The notes: generated from the sequence alone by a model not told the origin. 64,000 nucleotides of DNA from Arthrobacter oryzae (GCF_003634095.1 NZ_RBIR01000001.1:434001-498000), one strand, 5' to 3'; shown: positions 53,229 to 61,975, numbered from the stretch's first letter. Program-made: numbers and translations.

Positions 53229-54680
53229 GTGTTTACTGGGAGGGTGAACCTCCCGGCGGTGGCTCGTACGCAAGCACTCGTACTCTGGATCGCGATTCTC
53301 GCGTCCTTTGTGTCTTTCCTCGACAGCAGCGTCATTAACGTGGCGCTGCCCGCCATTTCACGGGAACTGGGCGGCGGCCTGTCCACACAGCAGTGGGTTG
53401 TCGATGCCTACCTGATCACCCTGGGCTCACTGATCCTGGTTGCCGGTTCGCTCTCTGATTTGCTGGGACGCGTTGTGGTTCTCCGCGCAGGCCTGATCGG
53501 ATTCGGCGCGACGTCCGTCATGTGTGCGCTGGCGCCGACGGTGGAGGTGCTGATCCTGGCGCGGGCCCTTCAGGGCGCCGCGGGCGCTTTGCTGGTGCCC
53601 AGCTCCCTCGCCCTGATCACGTCACACTTCGACGGGGCGCCGCGGGCAAAAGCGATCGGGCAGTGGACCGCTGGAACCACAGTGGCCTTCATCGCAGGAC
53701 CGTTGCTCGGCGGGGTGCTTGTCGATTCTGTGGGCTGGCGTTGGGTATTCGGAATCAACGTCCTGCCCATTGCCGTGACCCTGTATCTGCTGGGCACCTT
53801 GCGGGCCAAGGACGTGCGCCAGGTGGGGGTGCGGATCGACTACCCGGGCGCCGTGCTTTGCGTCTTGGGGTTGGCGGGGCCGGTCTTCGCGCTGATCGAA
53901 CAAGGGAACTATGGCTGGGGGAGCCCGCCCATCATGGCGCCCCTTATCCTCGGTATTCTGTGCCTTGCCGGATTCATTTGGCGGGAACGGACCGCTCAGC
54001 AGCCGCTGCTCCCGCTCAGCCTTTTTAATGTCCGGAACTTTTCGGTCGGCAATGTGGCTACAGCACTTATTTACGCAGCGCTGTCCACCGGGGGATTCAT
54101 TGTGGTGCTCTTCCTGCAGCAGGTTGCGGGTTTTCCGGCGACCCTGGCGGCACTGGCGTTGCTTCCCGTCAGCATCGTCAGCATCCTCCTTTCCTCGTGG
54201 TTTGGTTCGCTGGCCGGACGGTTCGGGCCCCGCTGGTTCATGGCGCTCGGTCCCGCGCTGGCCGGTGGCGGCTACCTCCTGATGCTCGGGGCTGAATTAC
54301 CGGTCAACTATTGGACCCAGCTACTGCCCGGGATCCTGCTGTTCGCGCTCGGGCTTTCGGCGACCGTCGCGCCGCTCACTGCCGCCATTCTCGGGTCGGT
54401 TTCCGAACGGCAGGCCGGCATCGGCTCGGCAGTGAACAACGCCGTCAGCAGGGTTGCCGGACTGATAGGCATCGCGCTGGTGGGCCTCGTCGTGGCCGGC
54501 CAACTTGATTTGGGGGGATTTCACCGGGTGGTGGCCTCGACGGCGGTGTTGCTTATCCTCGGGGGCATAGTCTCCGCCGTCGGAATCCAGAATCCGGTCC
54601 GGAAGCCAGAAGCCAAAAAAGGACAGCATGACGCAGCGGGAAACACACACCTCGGCCAGACTTTCAGGCGTGGCCGATAG
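53229..54680 (+). CDS. MFS transporter, DHA2 multidrug exporter
   Basis: A 483-aa, 14-helix exporter of the EmrB/QacA type: FVSFLDSSVINVALPAISRE in helix 1 and GSLSDLLGRVVVLRAG after helix 2 are DHA2 motifs. The start is uncertain: GTG 53229 is the first; a GTG five codons later (53244) sits right against GGGAGG. The gap to the response-regulator gene is 44 bp, so the sensor, regulator and pump may be one transcript. Substrate unknown. Confidence 0.9.
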   Translation: MFTGRVNLPAVARTQALVLWIAILASFVSFLDSSVINVALPAISRELGGGLSTQQWVVDAYLITLGSLILVAGSLSDLLGRVVVLRAGLIGFGATSVMCALAPTVEVLILARALQGAAGALLVPSSLALITSHFDGAPRAKAIGQWTAGTTVAFIAGPLLGGVLVDSVGWRWVFGINVLPIAVTLYLLGTLRAKDVRQVGVRIDYPGAVLCVLGLAGPVFALIEQGNYGWGSPPIMAPLILGILCLAGFIWRERTAQQPLLPLSLFNVRNFSVGNVATALIYAALSTGGFIVVLFLQQVAGFPATLAALALLPVSIVSILLSSWFGSLAGRFGPRWFMALGPALAGGGYLLMLGAELPVNYWTQLLPGILLFALGLSATVAPLTAAILGSVSERQAGIGSAVNNAVSRVAGLIGIALVGLVVAGQLDLGGFHRVVASTAVLLILGGIVSAVGIQNPVRKPEAKKGQHDAAGNTHLGQTFRRGR

Positions 54681-54756
54681 GGCTGCGGGCGTGAGGCCCG
54701 GCCAAGGTCGGTGAATTATGCCCTGCTTCTGCGGTCGGCTATTGCGGGTCCGGACG

Positions 54757-55173
54757 CTAGTCCTTGGCGCCGGCGATATTGACCAGCCAGGCTACGCCAA
54801 ATTTATCGGCGCACATCCCGAACGTGTCGCCCCAGGGCGCTTTTTCCAGGGGCATGGACACGGTGCCGCCATCGGAGAGCTTTTCCCAGTATCCGCGGAG
54901 CTCGTGGTCGTCTTCGCCGCTGAGGGAGATGCTGAAGGTGTTGCCCGGCTTGAATTCCATGCGGGCGGGAGTGTCCGATGCCATCAGGGTGAAGCCGGAA
55001 GGGGATTCAAGCTGTGAATGCATCACCAGGTTCTCTTCGGCGGGATCCTGGCTCGCGTGCAGGTCGGCAAAGGTGCTGATGGCCAGCTCACCGCCGAAGA
55101 CGGCCTTGTAGAACTCCATCGCTTCACGGGCGTTGTCGCGGAAGCTGAGGTAGGGATTGAGACGGGTCGTCAT
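54757..55173 (-). CDS. VOC-family protein (PhnB/3-demethylubiquinone-methyltransferase-like)
   Basis: A 138-aa protein of the PhnB-like VOC group: LNPYLSFRDNAREAMEFYKAV opens the fold and WGDTFGMCADKFGVAWLVNI closes it. The usual metal ligands of glyoxalases are not all present, as is common in this group. ATG 55173 is preceded by AGGAG. Convergent with the DHA2 gene; function unknown. Confidence 0.9.
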   Translation of the reverse strand: MTTRLNPYLSFRDNAREAMEFYKAVFGGELAISTFADLHASQDPAEENLVMHSQLESPSGFTLMASDTPARMEFKPGNTFSISLSGEDDHELRGYWEKLSDGGTVSMPLEKAPWGDTFGMCADKFGVAWLVNIAGAKD

Positions 55174-55286
55174 GATCAATTCTCCTAGGTTGTTGGGGCG
55201 ATCATTTCACCACCGGGCCATGCTAGCAGCGGGTCACAGGCTCGCAACAGGGGGCTCGGAACAGGGCATTCTTGGGTCTGCCGTGG

Positions 55287-55317
55287 CTATACTGTCATCT
55301 GAATAACTGTTCAGATG
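55287..55317 (+). promoter_or_regulatory. SmtB/ArsR-type operator and promoter of the metal-efflux operon
   Basis: Perfect 8-bp arms CATCTGAA (55296-55303) and TTCAGATG (55310-55317) around TAACTG give TGAATAACTGTTCA, the form typical of SmtB/CzrA-type operators. A TATACT -10-like box (55288-55293) lies just upstream, so repressor binding would cover the start of transcription. The ribosome site GGAGG follows. Confidence 0.8.
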
Positions 55318-55328
55318 TTGGAGGTTGT

Positions 55329-55745
55329 GTGGGTCCGCGCGAAGCCATCGATGAATGCGCTGTAAATCTGGTCGACCCCGACAAAGTCGCAATTGTCCGG
55401 GGTGCTCTGCCCTCAGACCATGACATTGCCGAACTGGCGGACGTGTTCTCGCTCCTGGGCGATCCGGGTCGGCTGCGGCTGTTGACGTCGCTGCTGGAAG
55501 GCGGGGAGCTGTGCGTGTGCGATCTCGCGGCGACCACCGGAATGAGGGAGAGCGCTGTAAGCCATGCGTTGCGCCTGCTGCGGGCCCATCGCGTGGTTTC
55601 CGTCTCCCGGCGGGGCCGCATGGCGTATTACCGGCTGGATGACGCGCATGTCCGGATGTTGCTGGATCTAGGTCTTACCCACACCGGACACACCGTCGTC
55701 GTTCATCCCGAGCGCACCGATCCAGCGTGGAAAGAGGACGGCTGA
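55329..55745 (+). CDS. ArsR/SmtB-family metal-responsive repressor
   Basis: A 138-aa repressor. ELADVFSLLGDPGRLRLLTS begins the winged helix. ELCVCDLAATTGMRESAVSH carries a CxC in the metal-binding helix before the recognition helix, as in ArsR/CadC-type sensors. The C-terminal helix has DLGLTHTGHTVVVHPER, with His residues as in the alpha5 zinc site of SmtB/CzrA. The GTG at 55329 follows GGAGG. Its stop overlaps the next start by one base (TGATG). It should repress the three transporters below; zinc, cobalt or cadmium is the likely signal. Confidence 0.92.
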   Translation: MGPREAIDECAVNLVDPDKVAIVRGALPSDHDIAELADVFSLLGDPGRLRLLTSLLEGGELCVCDLAATTGMRESAVSHALRLLRAHRVVSVSRRGRMAYYRLDDAHVRMLLDLGLTHTGHTVVVHPERTDPAWKEDG

Positions 55746-56713
55746 TGACTGCCAAGGTGGCCAACCACCACGCCCATGACGCTGCAGGCAAGCAGTCTCC
55801 GGCCAGTCACGACGGCCACGGCCACGGAATAGCCGCGAACGCCGACCGGCGTTACCTGGTTATCGCGTTGGCGCTGATTGTCGGGTTCATGATCCTGGAG
55901 GTGGCCGTCGCGGTCGTTTCCGGATCTCTGGCCCTACTCTCGGATGCCGGGCATATGCTCACCGACGCCGGAGCCATCGCCGCCTCCCTGTGGGCCATGA
56001 ACCTGGCCGCGCGGCCGGCGCGGGGTATCTGGACCTTCGGCTTCAAGCGCGCGGAGATCCTCTCTGCCGCCGCCAACGGCGTCACCTTGCTGGTCATCAG
56101 CGCCCTCGTAGCCGCGGAGGCCATCCACCGAATTCTTGAGCCGCCTCCAGTCTCGGGTGGACCCGTCCTGATCGTGGCCATCCTGGGGGTCCTCGTGAAT
56201 CTCGTGGCGGTGTGGGTGCTGGCCAAGGCAAACCGGGCCAGCCTGAACGTGGAGGGATCCTTCCAGCACATCCTCACGGATCTGTTCGGGTTCATTGCCA
56301 CCGCGATTGCCGGCCTCGTCGTCCTGACCACTGGCTTTGCCCGCGCGGACGCCATCGCCTCCCTGATCGTGGTGGCCCTGATGCTCCACGCCGCATGGGG
56401 CCTGCTCCGGGACTCCGGAAGAATCCTTTTGGAAGCCGCACCGGAAGGTGTTGACCTGGACCAGATCAGGGAACATCTCCTGGAAACAGAGCACGTTCGC
56501 GACGTCCACGACCTGCACGTCTGGACCGTCACCTCTGACCTGCCCGCGCTATCTGCGCACGTCGTCCTGGACGAGGAATGTTTTTACGACGGACACGCCC
56601 CCCGCATCCTTGATGAGCTGCAGACCTGCCTGACCGGGCATTTCGACGTGGAGCATTCCACGTTCCAGCTCGAACCCTCCGGCCACGCGGTGCACGAAGC
56701 GGGAACACACTGA
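55745..56713 (+). CDS. CDF-family metal cation exporter (CzcD-like)
   Basis: A 322-aa cation diffusion facilitator that exports Zn/Co/Cd in exchange for protons. The His-rich N-terminus (NHHAHD, HDGHGHG) is followed by six helices. The transport-site residues are present: SDAGHMLTDAG in helix 2 and HILTDLFG in helix 5. A cytoplasmic metal-binding domain follows (VRDVHDLHVWTVTSDLPALS). Translationally coupled to the repressor upstream and to the next transporter downstream by one-base overlaps. Confidence 0.93.
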   Translation: MTAKVANHHAHDAAGKQSPASHDGHGHGIAANADRRYLVIALALIVGFMILEVAVAVVSGSLALLSDAGHMLTDAGAIAASLWAMNLAARPARGIWTFGFKRAEILSAAANGVTLLVISALVAAEAIHRILEPPPVSGGPVLIVAILGVLVNLVAVWVLAKANRASLNVEGSFQHILTDLFGFIATAIAGLVVLTTGFARADAIASLIVVALMLHAAWGLLRDSGRILLEAAPEGVDLDQIREHLLETEHVRDVHDLHVWTVTSDLPALSAHVVLDEECFYDGHAPRILDELQTCLTGHFDVEHSTFQLEPSGHAVHEAGTH

Positions 56714-57417
56714 TGGCGGATTCTCAGCCCCTGCCGTCGGGCCCGGGCACGCACGCAGGTGAGGACGCCTCTGCCTGTGCTGACGGCTGCCGCGCGCCGG
56801 ACGTTCCCGCCGTTCGAGACGTTGTCTGGATCAGGAACGCCCGCATCGCGCGGCTGCTGTCCTGGTTCAGCCTGGCGTGGATGGTTCTGGAGGGGGTTCT
56901 GGGCCTGGTTGCCGGCGGCGCCGCGGGCTCGGTGTCCCTGATCGGCTGGGCGCTCAGCTCCGCAGTCGAGGGCCTGGCGAGCATCATCGTCATCTGGCGG
57001 TTCACCGGATCCCGCACCCTCTCCGAAACCGCAGAACGGCGAGCACAAAAAGCAGTGGCCATTAGTTTCTGGCTCTTGGCCCCCTACATTGGCATCCAAT
57101 CTGTCATCGACCTGACCACCGGGCACCGGGCCGAAAACAGCCTCCTCGGGATCGTCCTCACCGCGGCCAGTCTGATCGTCATGCCGGTCTTGGGCCTCGC
57201 GAAACACCGGCTCGGCGCCCGGCTGAACTCCGGAGCCACCACAGGAGAAGGAACCCAGAACCTGCTCTGCGCCGCGACCGCCGCAGCTGTCCTCATCGGC
57301 CTCGCCGGCAACGCGATCTTCGGCGCCTGGTGGCTTGACCCGCTCATCGGACTCGTCGTTGCCGCCGTCGCCGTCAAGGAAGGCCGCGAAGCATGGAAAG
57401 GCGAAGACTGTTGCTGA
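56713..57417 (+). CDS. CDF-like cation transporter, short form, metal-site Asp replaced
   Basis: A 234-aa membrane protein resembling the helix domain of CDF proteins without the C-terminal cytoplasmic domain. Where relatives have GFGLDSxIE in helix 2, it reads LIGWALSSAVEGLAS, so the Asp is Ser. A Cys-containing N-terminus (DASACADGCRAPD) and a C-terminal GEDCC may bind metal. ATG overlaps the previous stop (TGATG). It could be a partner subunit or a transporter with altered metal preference. Confidence 0.78.
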   Translation: MADSQPLPSGPGTHAGEDASACADGCRAPDVPAVRDVVWIRNARIARLLSWFSLAWMVLEGVLGLVAGGAAGSVSLIGWALSSAVEGLASIIVIWRFTGSRTLSETAERRAQKAVAISFWLLAPYIGIQSVIDLTTGHRAENSLLGIVLTAASLIVMPVLGLAKHRLGARLNSGATTGEGTQNLLCAATAAAVLIGLAGNAIFGAWWLDPLIGLVVAAVAVKEGREAWKGEDCC

Positions 57418-57504
57418 CACCCCCAAGCCGCCATCAGCCACCGCCGTGCGCCCGGAAGGGCCCGCATGACCAGGAACAGACCCACCGTAGGGAAACAGGA
57501 ACCC

Positions 57505-58131
57505 ATGGCCAGAACTAACGGCATCACCAAAACGACAGGCCCCGAACTGCTGCTGCGCCGCGGGCTCCGCCTTGAATACGCGACCCTGGGCTGGAACGTG
57601 ATCGGCCTCGGCGTCCTGGCCGCCGCGGCCCTTGGCGCCGGATCACCGGCGTTGGCAGGGTTCGGGCTGGATTCCCTCATCGAAATCTTCGCGTCCCTCG
57701 TCGTGGTCTGGCAGCTCAAGGGCATCCACAAAGATCGGGAGGCCCGGGCGATGCGCCTGATCGGGGTGGCCTTCGCGGTCCTCGCCGCCTATCTGGCAAT
57801 CCAGCTGGCTTTCGTCGTCGCGGCCGGACTGCGTCCCGCCACCTCCGGATTAGGAATCGCGTGGACGGCCCTGACCTTTGTGGTCATGCTCGCGCTGGCC
57901 TTAGGGAAGATCCGCACCGGACACGCCCTGGACAATCCAGTGTTGCGTGCCGAAGGGAAAGTGACCCTGGTCGACGCCTACCTGGCCGGCGCCGTCCTGG
58001 CCGGGCTGCTCCTGAACTCCCTCTTCGGATGGTGGTGGGCCGACCCGCTCGCCGGTGCCGTCATCATCTACTACGCCGTCAGCGAGGCACGCCACTCCTT
58101 CAAGCACGACGCCGACGCAAACATCGCATGA
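57505..58131 (+). CDS. CDF-like cation transporter, short form
   Basis: A 208-aa membrane protein, second short CDF-like member of the operon. GFGLDSLIEIFASLVVVWQL retains Asp and Glu in helix 2; the last third has LVDAYLAGAVLAGLLLNS and WWWADPLAGAVIIYYAV. There is no cytoplasmic domain. The ATG at 57505 follows AGGAA; an in-frame ATG 39 bp upstream has weaker support. The 87-bp gap suggests it is still in the metal-efflux operon. Confidence 0.8.
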   Translation: MARTNGITKTTGPELLLRRGLRLEYATLGWNVIGLGVLAAAALGAGSPALAGFGLDSLIEIFASLVVVWQLKGIHKDREARAMRLIGVAFAVLAAYLAIQLAFVVAAGLRPATSGLGIAWTALTFVVMLALALGKIRTGHALDNPVLRAEGKVTLVDAYLAGAVLAGLLLNSLFGWWWADPLAGAVIIYYAVSEARHSFKHDADANIA

Positions 58132-58314
58132 AACGGCCATCGGCCTGACACTCGCCGCCGATGGGCCCCCCACGCACGGCCAAAGCTGATTTCAAGACTC
58201 TTCGGCAATCCCCCGCATATTTGGCTGAAAGCATCATTCGGGGAGGCCCGGTAGAATTTCGTCCCATCCTTTATCCCTTCAGGGGTAACCGGCGGCGACA
58301 GCGAAGGCAGACCG

Positions 58315-59439
58315 ATGGACATCCCCAAACCACCAATTGCGCCTCGGCGTTTACGGCCGGACCGGCTTCCTCGATCTGGTGCGCCGGCCAAAGTTGTGGT
58401 TTCCCCGGTGCCCGTCCCGTTCGCGCCCGGGCCCGATCAGGTACAACAGCCGGTCTCTCAGTCCGATCAGCCTCGGCGGATTCCACAGAGCCGGAGGGAT
58501 GAGCCGGCCCGCGTCATTCCTTACCCGGGACCGGACACCGGGACGCCCCAAGGGCCGTCGACGGGGCCGGATCAAGCCCGACGGCGGGTTCGTCCGGGTG
58601 GTCAGCCAGGCAGGCGTCCCAAACGGAAGTGGCGCCGGAGGATACTGCTGGCCCTGATCGCCCCGTTGGTTCTGGTCCAGATCATTGCCTTCATGTTCAG
58701 CATGGGCGTGACACCGCCGCGCACCGCTTACATGCTGGAGGCCGGCGAGCCAAACGTCTACCAGTTCGTCTCGATCGATCACATCAGTCGGCACCTGCTC
58801 GCTGCGACCATCGCCCACGAAGACGAACAGCTCGGCACCCGCAGTGGCGCCTTCGACCTCGGAGACTTCCAGGCCAGGGCCCAGGCATACTTCCAGGGAA
58901 AGCCCGACCCCAGTGGTTCCACCATCCCCCAGCAGTTGGTCAAGAACATCTTCCTCTGGGACGACCAAAGCGCGCCTAGGAAAGGGATTGAGGCCGTCCT
59001 GGCAACCCAATTCAGCTACACGTTGAGCCCCCGGCGGACCCTGGAGCTGTACCTGAACTACGCCCAGTTTGGCCCCCATCTGTACGGTGCTTGCGCGGCC
59101 AGCTGGTATTACTTCGGGACACCGCCGTGGAACATGACCGACTACCAGTCCGCGCAACTGATGGGCGTTCTTCCACTGCCGGATCTGGTCAAGCGGGATC
59201 CCAACGGAGGCATCTTCCTGGGTGCGGGCGTCCACCCCGCCGTGTGGAATTTGGTGAACGGGGCCGCGAACGTCTGGGTTCCTCAGCAGCTCACCGGCCT
59301 CGGCGGATGGCAGGCCGCCGTCGCGACGGTGGGCATCACCGACACCGCCGATAGCCACGCTGACCGGCGCGCCGATGGCGATGCGTGCTCGACCATGCCT
59401 CAAAGCGTCAAGGACCGGATCCAGGCTGAAGCCGGCTAG
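58315..59439 (+). CDS. Monofunctional GT51 peptidoglycan glycosyltransferase
   Basis: A 374-aa membrane enzyme polymerising lipid II into glycan strands. A 100-residue Pro/Arg-rich cytoplasmic tail leads to KRKWRRR and one helix (about 108-130). The GT51 domain shows the catalytic Glu in IAHEDEQLG and the motif SGSTIPQQLVKNIFLW, then RKGIEAVLATQFSYTLSPRR and LELYLNYAQFG. There is no transpeptidase domain. TAGAAT about 60 bp upstream is a candidate -10. Compared with MtgA the tail is long. Confidence 0.88.
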   Translation: MDIPKPPIAPRRLRPDRLPRSGAPAKVVVSPVPVPFAPGPDQVQQPVSQSDQPRRIPQSRRDEPARVIPYPGPDTGTPQGPSTGPDQARRRVRPGGQPGRRPKRKWRRRILLALIAPLVLVQIIAFMFSMGVTPPRTAYMLEAGEPNVYQFVSIDHISRHLLAATIAHEDEQLGTRSGAFDLGDFQARAQAYFQGKPDPSGSTIPQQLVKNIFLWDDQSAPRKGIEAVLATQFSYTLSPRRTLELYLNYAQFGPHLYGACAASWYYFGTPPWNMTDYQSAQLMGVLPLPDLVKRDPNGGIFLGAGVHPAVWNLVNGAANVWVPQQLTGLGGWQAAVATVGITDTADSHADRRADGDACSTMPQSVKDRIQAEAG

Positions 59440-59601
59440 TGCGGCCAAGGCGTCGTCGCCAAGTCTGATCGCTTTTTTGATGTCCGAATTTTCATGGACG
59501 TGGTGTCTCTTCAGGGGTACGCTGACCTTTGCTCGGCTCCGGTGGATTCCGGTCTGAGCTGCGCCGACGTAGTCGCGGTCAAATAGTTTCCGGGGGATTA
59601 G

Positions 59602-60072
59602 ATGACAACACTGTTTGAGGCCGAGGACGTGGTTCACTCTCCCGCAGGGGCCGATCTGTTGTCCTACAGGCCGAAGGACGGCCCGGCATCCCCCGGCTCG
59701 GGCCCGGCGAATGTCACGGTGGAAAACACAGGCGAAGGGATCGTCCGGATCACGTTGCGCCCCGGATCCAGGATCAGCCTAGAGGACGGCATCCGGGTCC
59801 GGGAGCAGTACTTGGCTTCGACGGGCGGGGCGGGGGCCGCAGTGCTGCTGCAGATCACGGGCGTGGAGAGTGTCAGCCGCGATGCGTTCCGGTTCTTCAG
59901 TGAGGCGTCCACCATCACCGCCTTTGCGATTCTGGGCAGCACGTCCGTGGACCGCGTGATTGCGCATGGCCGGCGCGGGCTGCCGCTGCCCCAGTGTCCG
60001 AGCGAGTACTTTTCCGACGAGCAAGACGCCCTCGTGTGGCTCCGCGACCTGACGACGGCGGCCACGGCATAG
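59602..60072 (+). CDS. STAS-like (DUF7793-type) protein
   Basis: A 156-aa soluble protein. EGIVRITLRPGSRISLEDG, VLLQITGVESVSRDAFRFFS and AILGSTSVDRVIAHGRRG give alternating strands and helices as in STAS/anti-anti-sigma folds. The fit to a DUF7793-type family is from memory of this pattern. GGGGG lies 5 nt before the ATG. A role in a regulatory partner-switch is possible but not shown. Confidence 0.65.
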   Translation: MTTLFEAEDVVHSPAGADLLSYRPKDGPASPGSGPANVTVENTGEGIVRITLRPGSRISLEDGIRVREQYLASTGGAGAAVLLQITGVESVSRDAFRFFSEASTITAFAILGSTSVDRVIAHGRRGLPLPQCPSEYFSDEQDALVWLRDLTTAATA

Positions 60073-60185
60073 ACGCCTGAGTCGAGGCGGAGCCGGCCGA
60101 ACTGGTGACCCGCCTTTGTGGTCTCGCCTCGGCACCCGGCACCGGCACCGGCGCCGGCACCGGCGGCGCGCCAAGGACTCTCGCG

Positions 60186-60692
60186 TTAGCCGCGGCCTTT
60201 GAGCCGGATGATTCGTGCCTGGTGGATGGCCGCCAGGGCGACGGCGCTGGCGGCGAGTCTGAAGGCATGGACCCGGTACCAACGCTGCAACAGGGGCTTG
60301 CGGCGCATTTCGCTGAGCGGTTGCGGGCTGAAGAACAGTTTGGGGTTGATGTTACGGAGCAGATACACGGTAGCGGCCGCACCGGAGGTGGAACCGGCGG
60401 CCGCCGCTATCAGCCATGGCCGGCTGTCGATACGATTCCAGCCGGCCGCCAGGGCGGCGATGGCGGCAGGGGCGATGAACGGTGCCATCGGGGCGTAGTA
60501 CCGGCCAGGGCTTCCCGCGCCGAAGGGGGAGCGAGGGAGTTCACGGCTCGCTTCGGCGGCCGCGACCCGGTGGGGAATTTTGACGATGACCTCATAGAGA
60601 TTGCCGAAAAACCAGTACGCATGGCCGAACTCCGCGATACCCAGGAGCCGGTCAGCGAGCAGGCCCTCACGGCTTGCGAAATTCTGTCCCAT
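60186..60692 (-). CDS. DUF1772-like membrane protein
   Basis: A 168-aa protein with four helices and the DUF1772 pattern: YWFFGNLYEVIVKIPHRV early, SPGRYYAPMAPF, and NINPKLFFSPQPLSEMRR in the centre. The family includes anthrone-oxygenase-like proteins. ATG 60692 lies 6 nt after a TAGATT box (60704-60699), so the message is probably leaderless. Function unknown. Confidence 0.78.
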   Translation of the reverse strand: MGQNFASREGLLADRLLGIAEFGHAYWFFGNLYEVIVKIPHRVAAAEASRELPRSPFGAGSPGRYYAPMAPFIAPAAIAALAAGWNRIDSRPWLIAAAAGSTSGAAATVYLLRNINPKLFFSPQPLSEMRRKPLLQRWYRVHAFRLAASAVALAAIHQARIIRLKGRG

Positions 60693-60813
60693 GCCCACAA
60701 TCTACCCCTGGCTGCCCGTCCAGGCTGCGCGGGTCAGAAACCCACCCTCCGGACTTCAACGCGGTTCGGTGTGCGGGCACGTCCTGTTCCGGGAGTTCGA
60801 CAATCCCGCCAAG

Positions 60814-61104
60814 TCAGACGGTGGCTGGAGGATTTGTTGTGGCAGGGACCCTAGCCTGACGGCGTTGTGCCAGCACGCCACAGAACGCGATCACGACGAG
60901 GACAAAGCTTATGAGAACTGATGCGTTGACGACGAGCGACAGTTCCATTTGGTGGGGCAGGAGCATGGTCTGATCCCACCCGGCATCGTCGGCGCGATTG
61001 ACGAAGTCTGCATCGATCGGATTCCACAAGATGGCTGCGGCGCTTGTAGCCGCCAGGGCGCAGAGGCTCAGGACCAGCTGGATGACGGACAGTGCGGATG
61101 GCAT
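60814..61104 (-). CDS. Small membrane protein, 96 aa
   Basis: A protein with two helices (about 5-25 and 58-78) flanking an outer loop NPIDADFVNRADDAGWDQTM. The ATG at 61104 (MPSALSVIQLVLSL) is chosen because the open frame further upstream is polar and shadow-like. No known family is recognised. It precedes the DUF1772-like gene on the same strand, 121 bp apart. Confidence 0.65.
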   Translation of the reverse strand: MPSALSVIQLVLSLCALAATSAAAILWNPIDADFVNRADDAGWDQTMLLPHQMELSLVVNASVLISFVLVVIAFCGVLAQRRQARVPATTNPPATV

Positions 61105-61481
61105 TCCAGTGTGACGCGTCGGACGTTGGTCCAAGATTCCCCCGTGTTGTTTCGATGATGGCCGTTCCAGCCGCTGCCAGCGGCCCGGATCCATATATGG
61201 GTGAGACCCGCAAAAAGGATACCGCTGACCATGCCAACGCTCATTGGCTCCGGTATGACGACTATCCCGGGCCACAATCTTTCGATTTTCCCGACATGGA
61301 CCAGGACCGCGACGAAGAGACCCAGCTACAGTGACACATCACCCCAGCCAATGCTTGTCGCCGCATACTCCCGTATTGGATCCGAAGGTCCCCCTTGTCC
61401 AAACGGCGAACGTCATGCGAGAGTGCACGAATAGTGGCGGCGGTTGCACCGAAATGTCGCCCGGACACTAATGGGGAAGCA
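61105..61481. other. Intergenic region with lower GC
   Basis: The 377-bp region is somewhat poorer in GC than its surroundings. Open frames on both strands here have poor codon use. Apart from a ribosome site at the right end I see no gene, repeat or hairpin I can support. Confidence 0.4.
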
Positions 61482-61589
61482 ATGAAAACTCGAAAAGTCG
61501 GCGCGATCTGCATTAGTGCGGCAATGGCAAACCTCCGCACGGTGAACGAGGAGCGCACAGGGAACGTGAACCTGGTGACACCCAAATGA
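61482..61589 (+). CDS. Possible 35-aa ORF, coupled to the next gene
   Basis: GGGGAAG lies 2 nt before the ATG. The product starts MKTRKVGAICISAAMANLRT and ends NLVTPK. Its TGA overlaps the next ATG (ATGA). It has no known motif; the overlap is the main reason to keep it. Confidence 0.35.
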   Translation: MKTRKVGAICISAAMANLRTVNEERTGNVNLVTPK

Positions 61590-61837
61590 ATGAATCCGAT
61601 GCTGAGGTCTGGCGCAAACTCAGCACAATTCCAGTTCGTGTGTATCGCCAAATGACCCCCACCGAGTATCAGGTGCGCGTGGCCGATGTCCTCAACCTTT
61701 TTGACATCGAAGCGGTGGGCGACGAAACGGGTGTACATTACGGGGGCGAGGGCGTTGCGCTGGAAGATCAGCCTCTACTCGCGGCCATTCGCATACTCAT
61801 TGGACGGCGATTCGGCGTCCCGGATGATCTACAGTAG
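61586..61837 (+). CDS. Hypothetical protein, 83 aa
   Basis: An acidic soluble protein (MNESDAEVWRKLSTIP start, ILIGRRFGVPDDLQ end) with a well-ordered middle (TPTEYQVRVADVLNLFDIEA). GC content is below that of neighbouring genes, suggesting acquired DNA. No family recognised. Translation may depend on the overlapping 35-aa frame. Confidence 0.55.
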   Translation: MNESDAEVWRKLSTIPVRVYRQMTPTEYQVRVADVLNLFDIEAVGDETGVHYGGEGVALEDQPLLAAIRILIGRRFGVPDDLQ

Positions 61838-61975
61838 CCCGACCGTAGGGACCCTTCGGCGCTAATGCCGCGTTCCTTAAGTTGTGGGACGGTTGACTCT
61901 AGCGGGGCAAAGTGGCTGCCGTGAAGGCGATGCCCGCGGAGTGTCGGTCCGGCGCGGCCGCTGAAGATCCATGTC

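Noticed and set aside
61262..61738. A 158-codon minus-strand frame across the lower-GC stretch
   Set aside because: Poor codon use, no family resemblance, and it overlaps the more protein-like plus-strand 83-aa frame.
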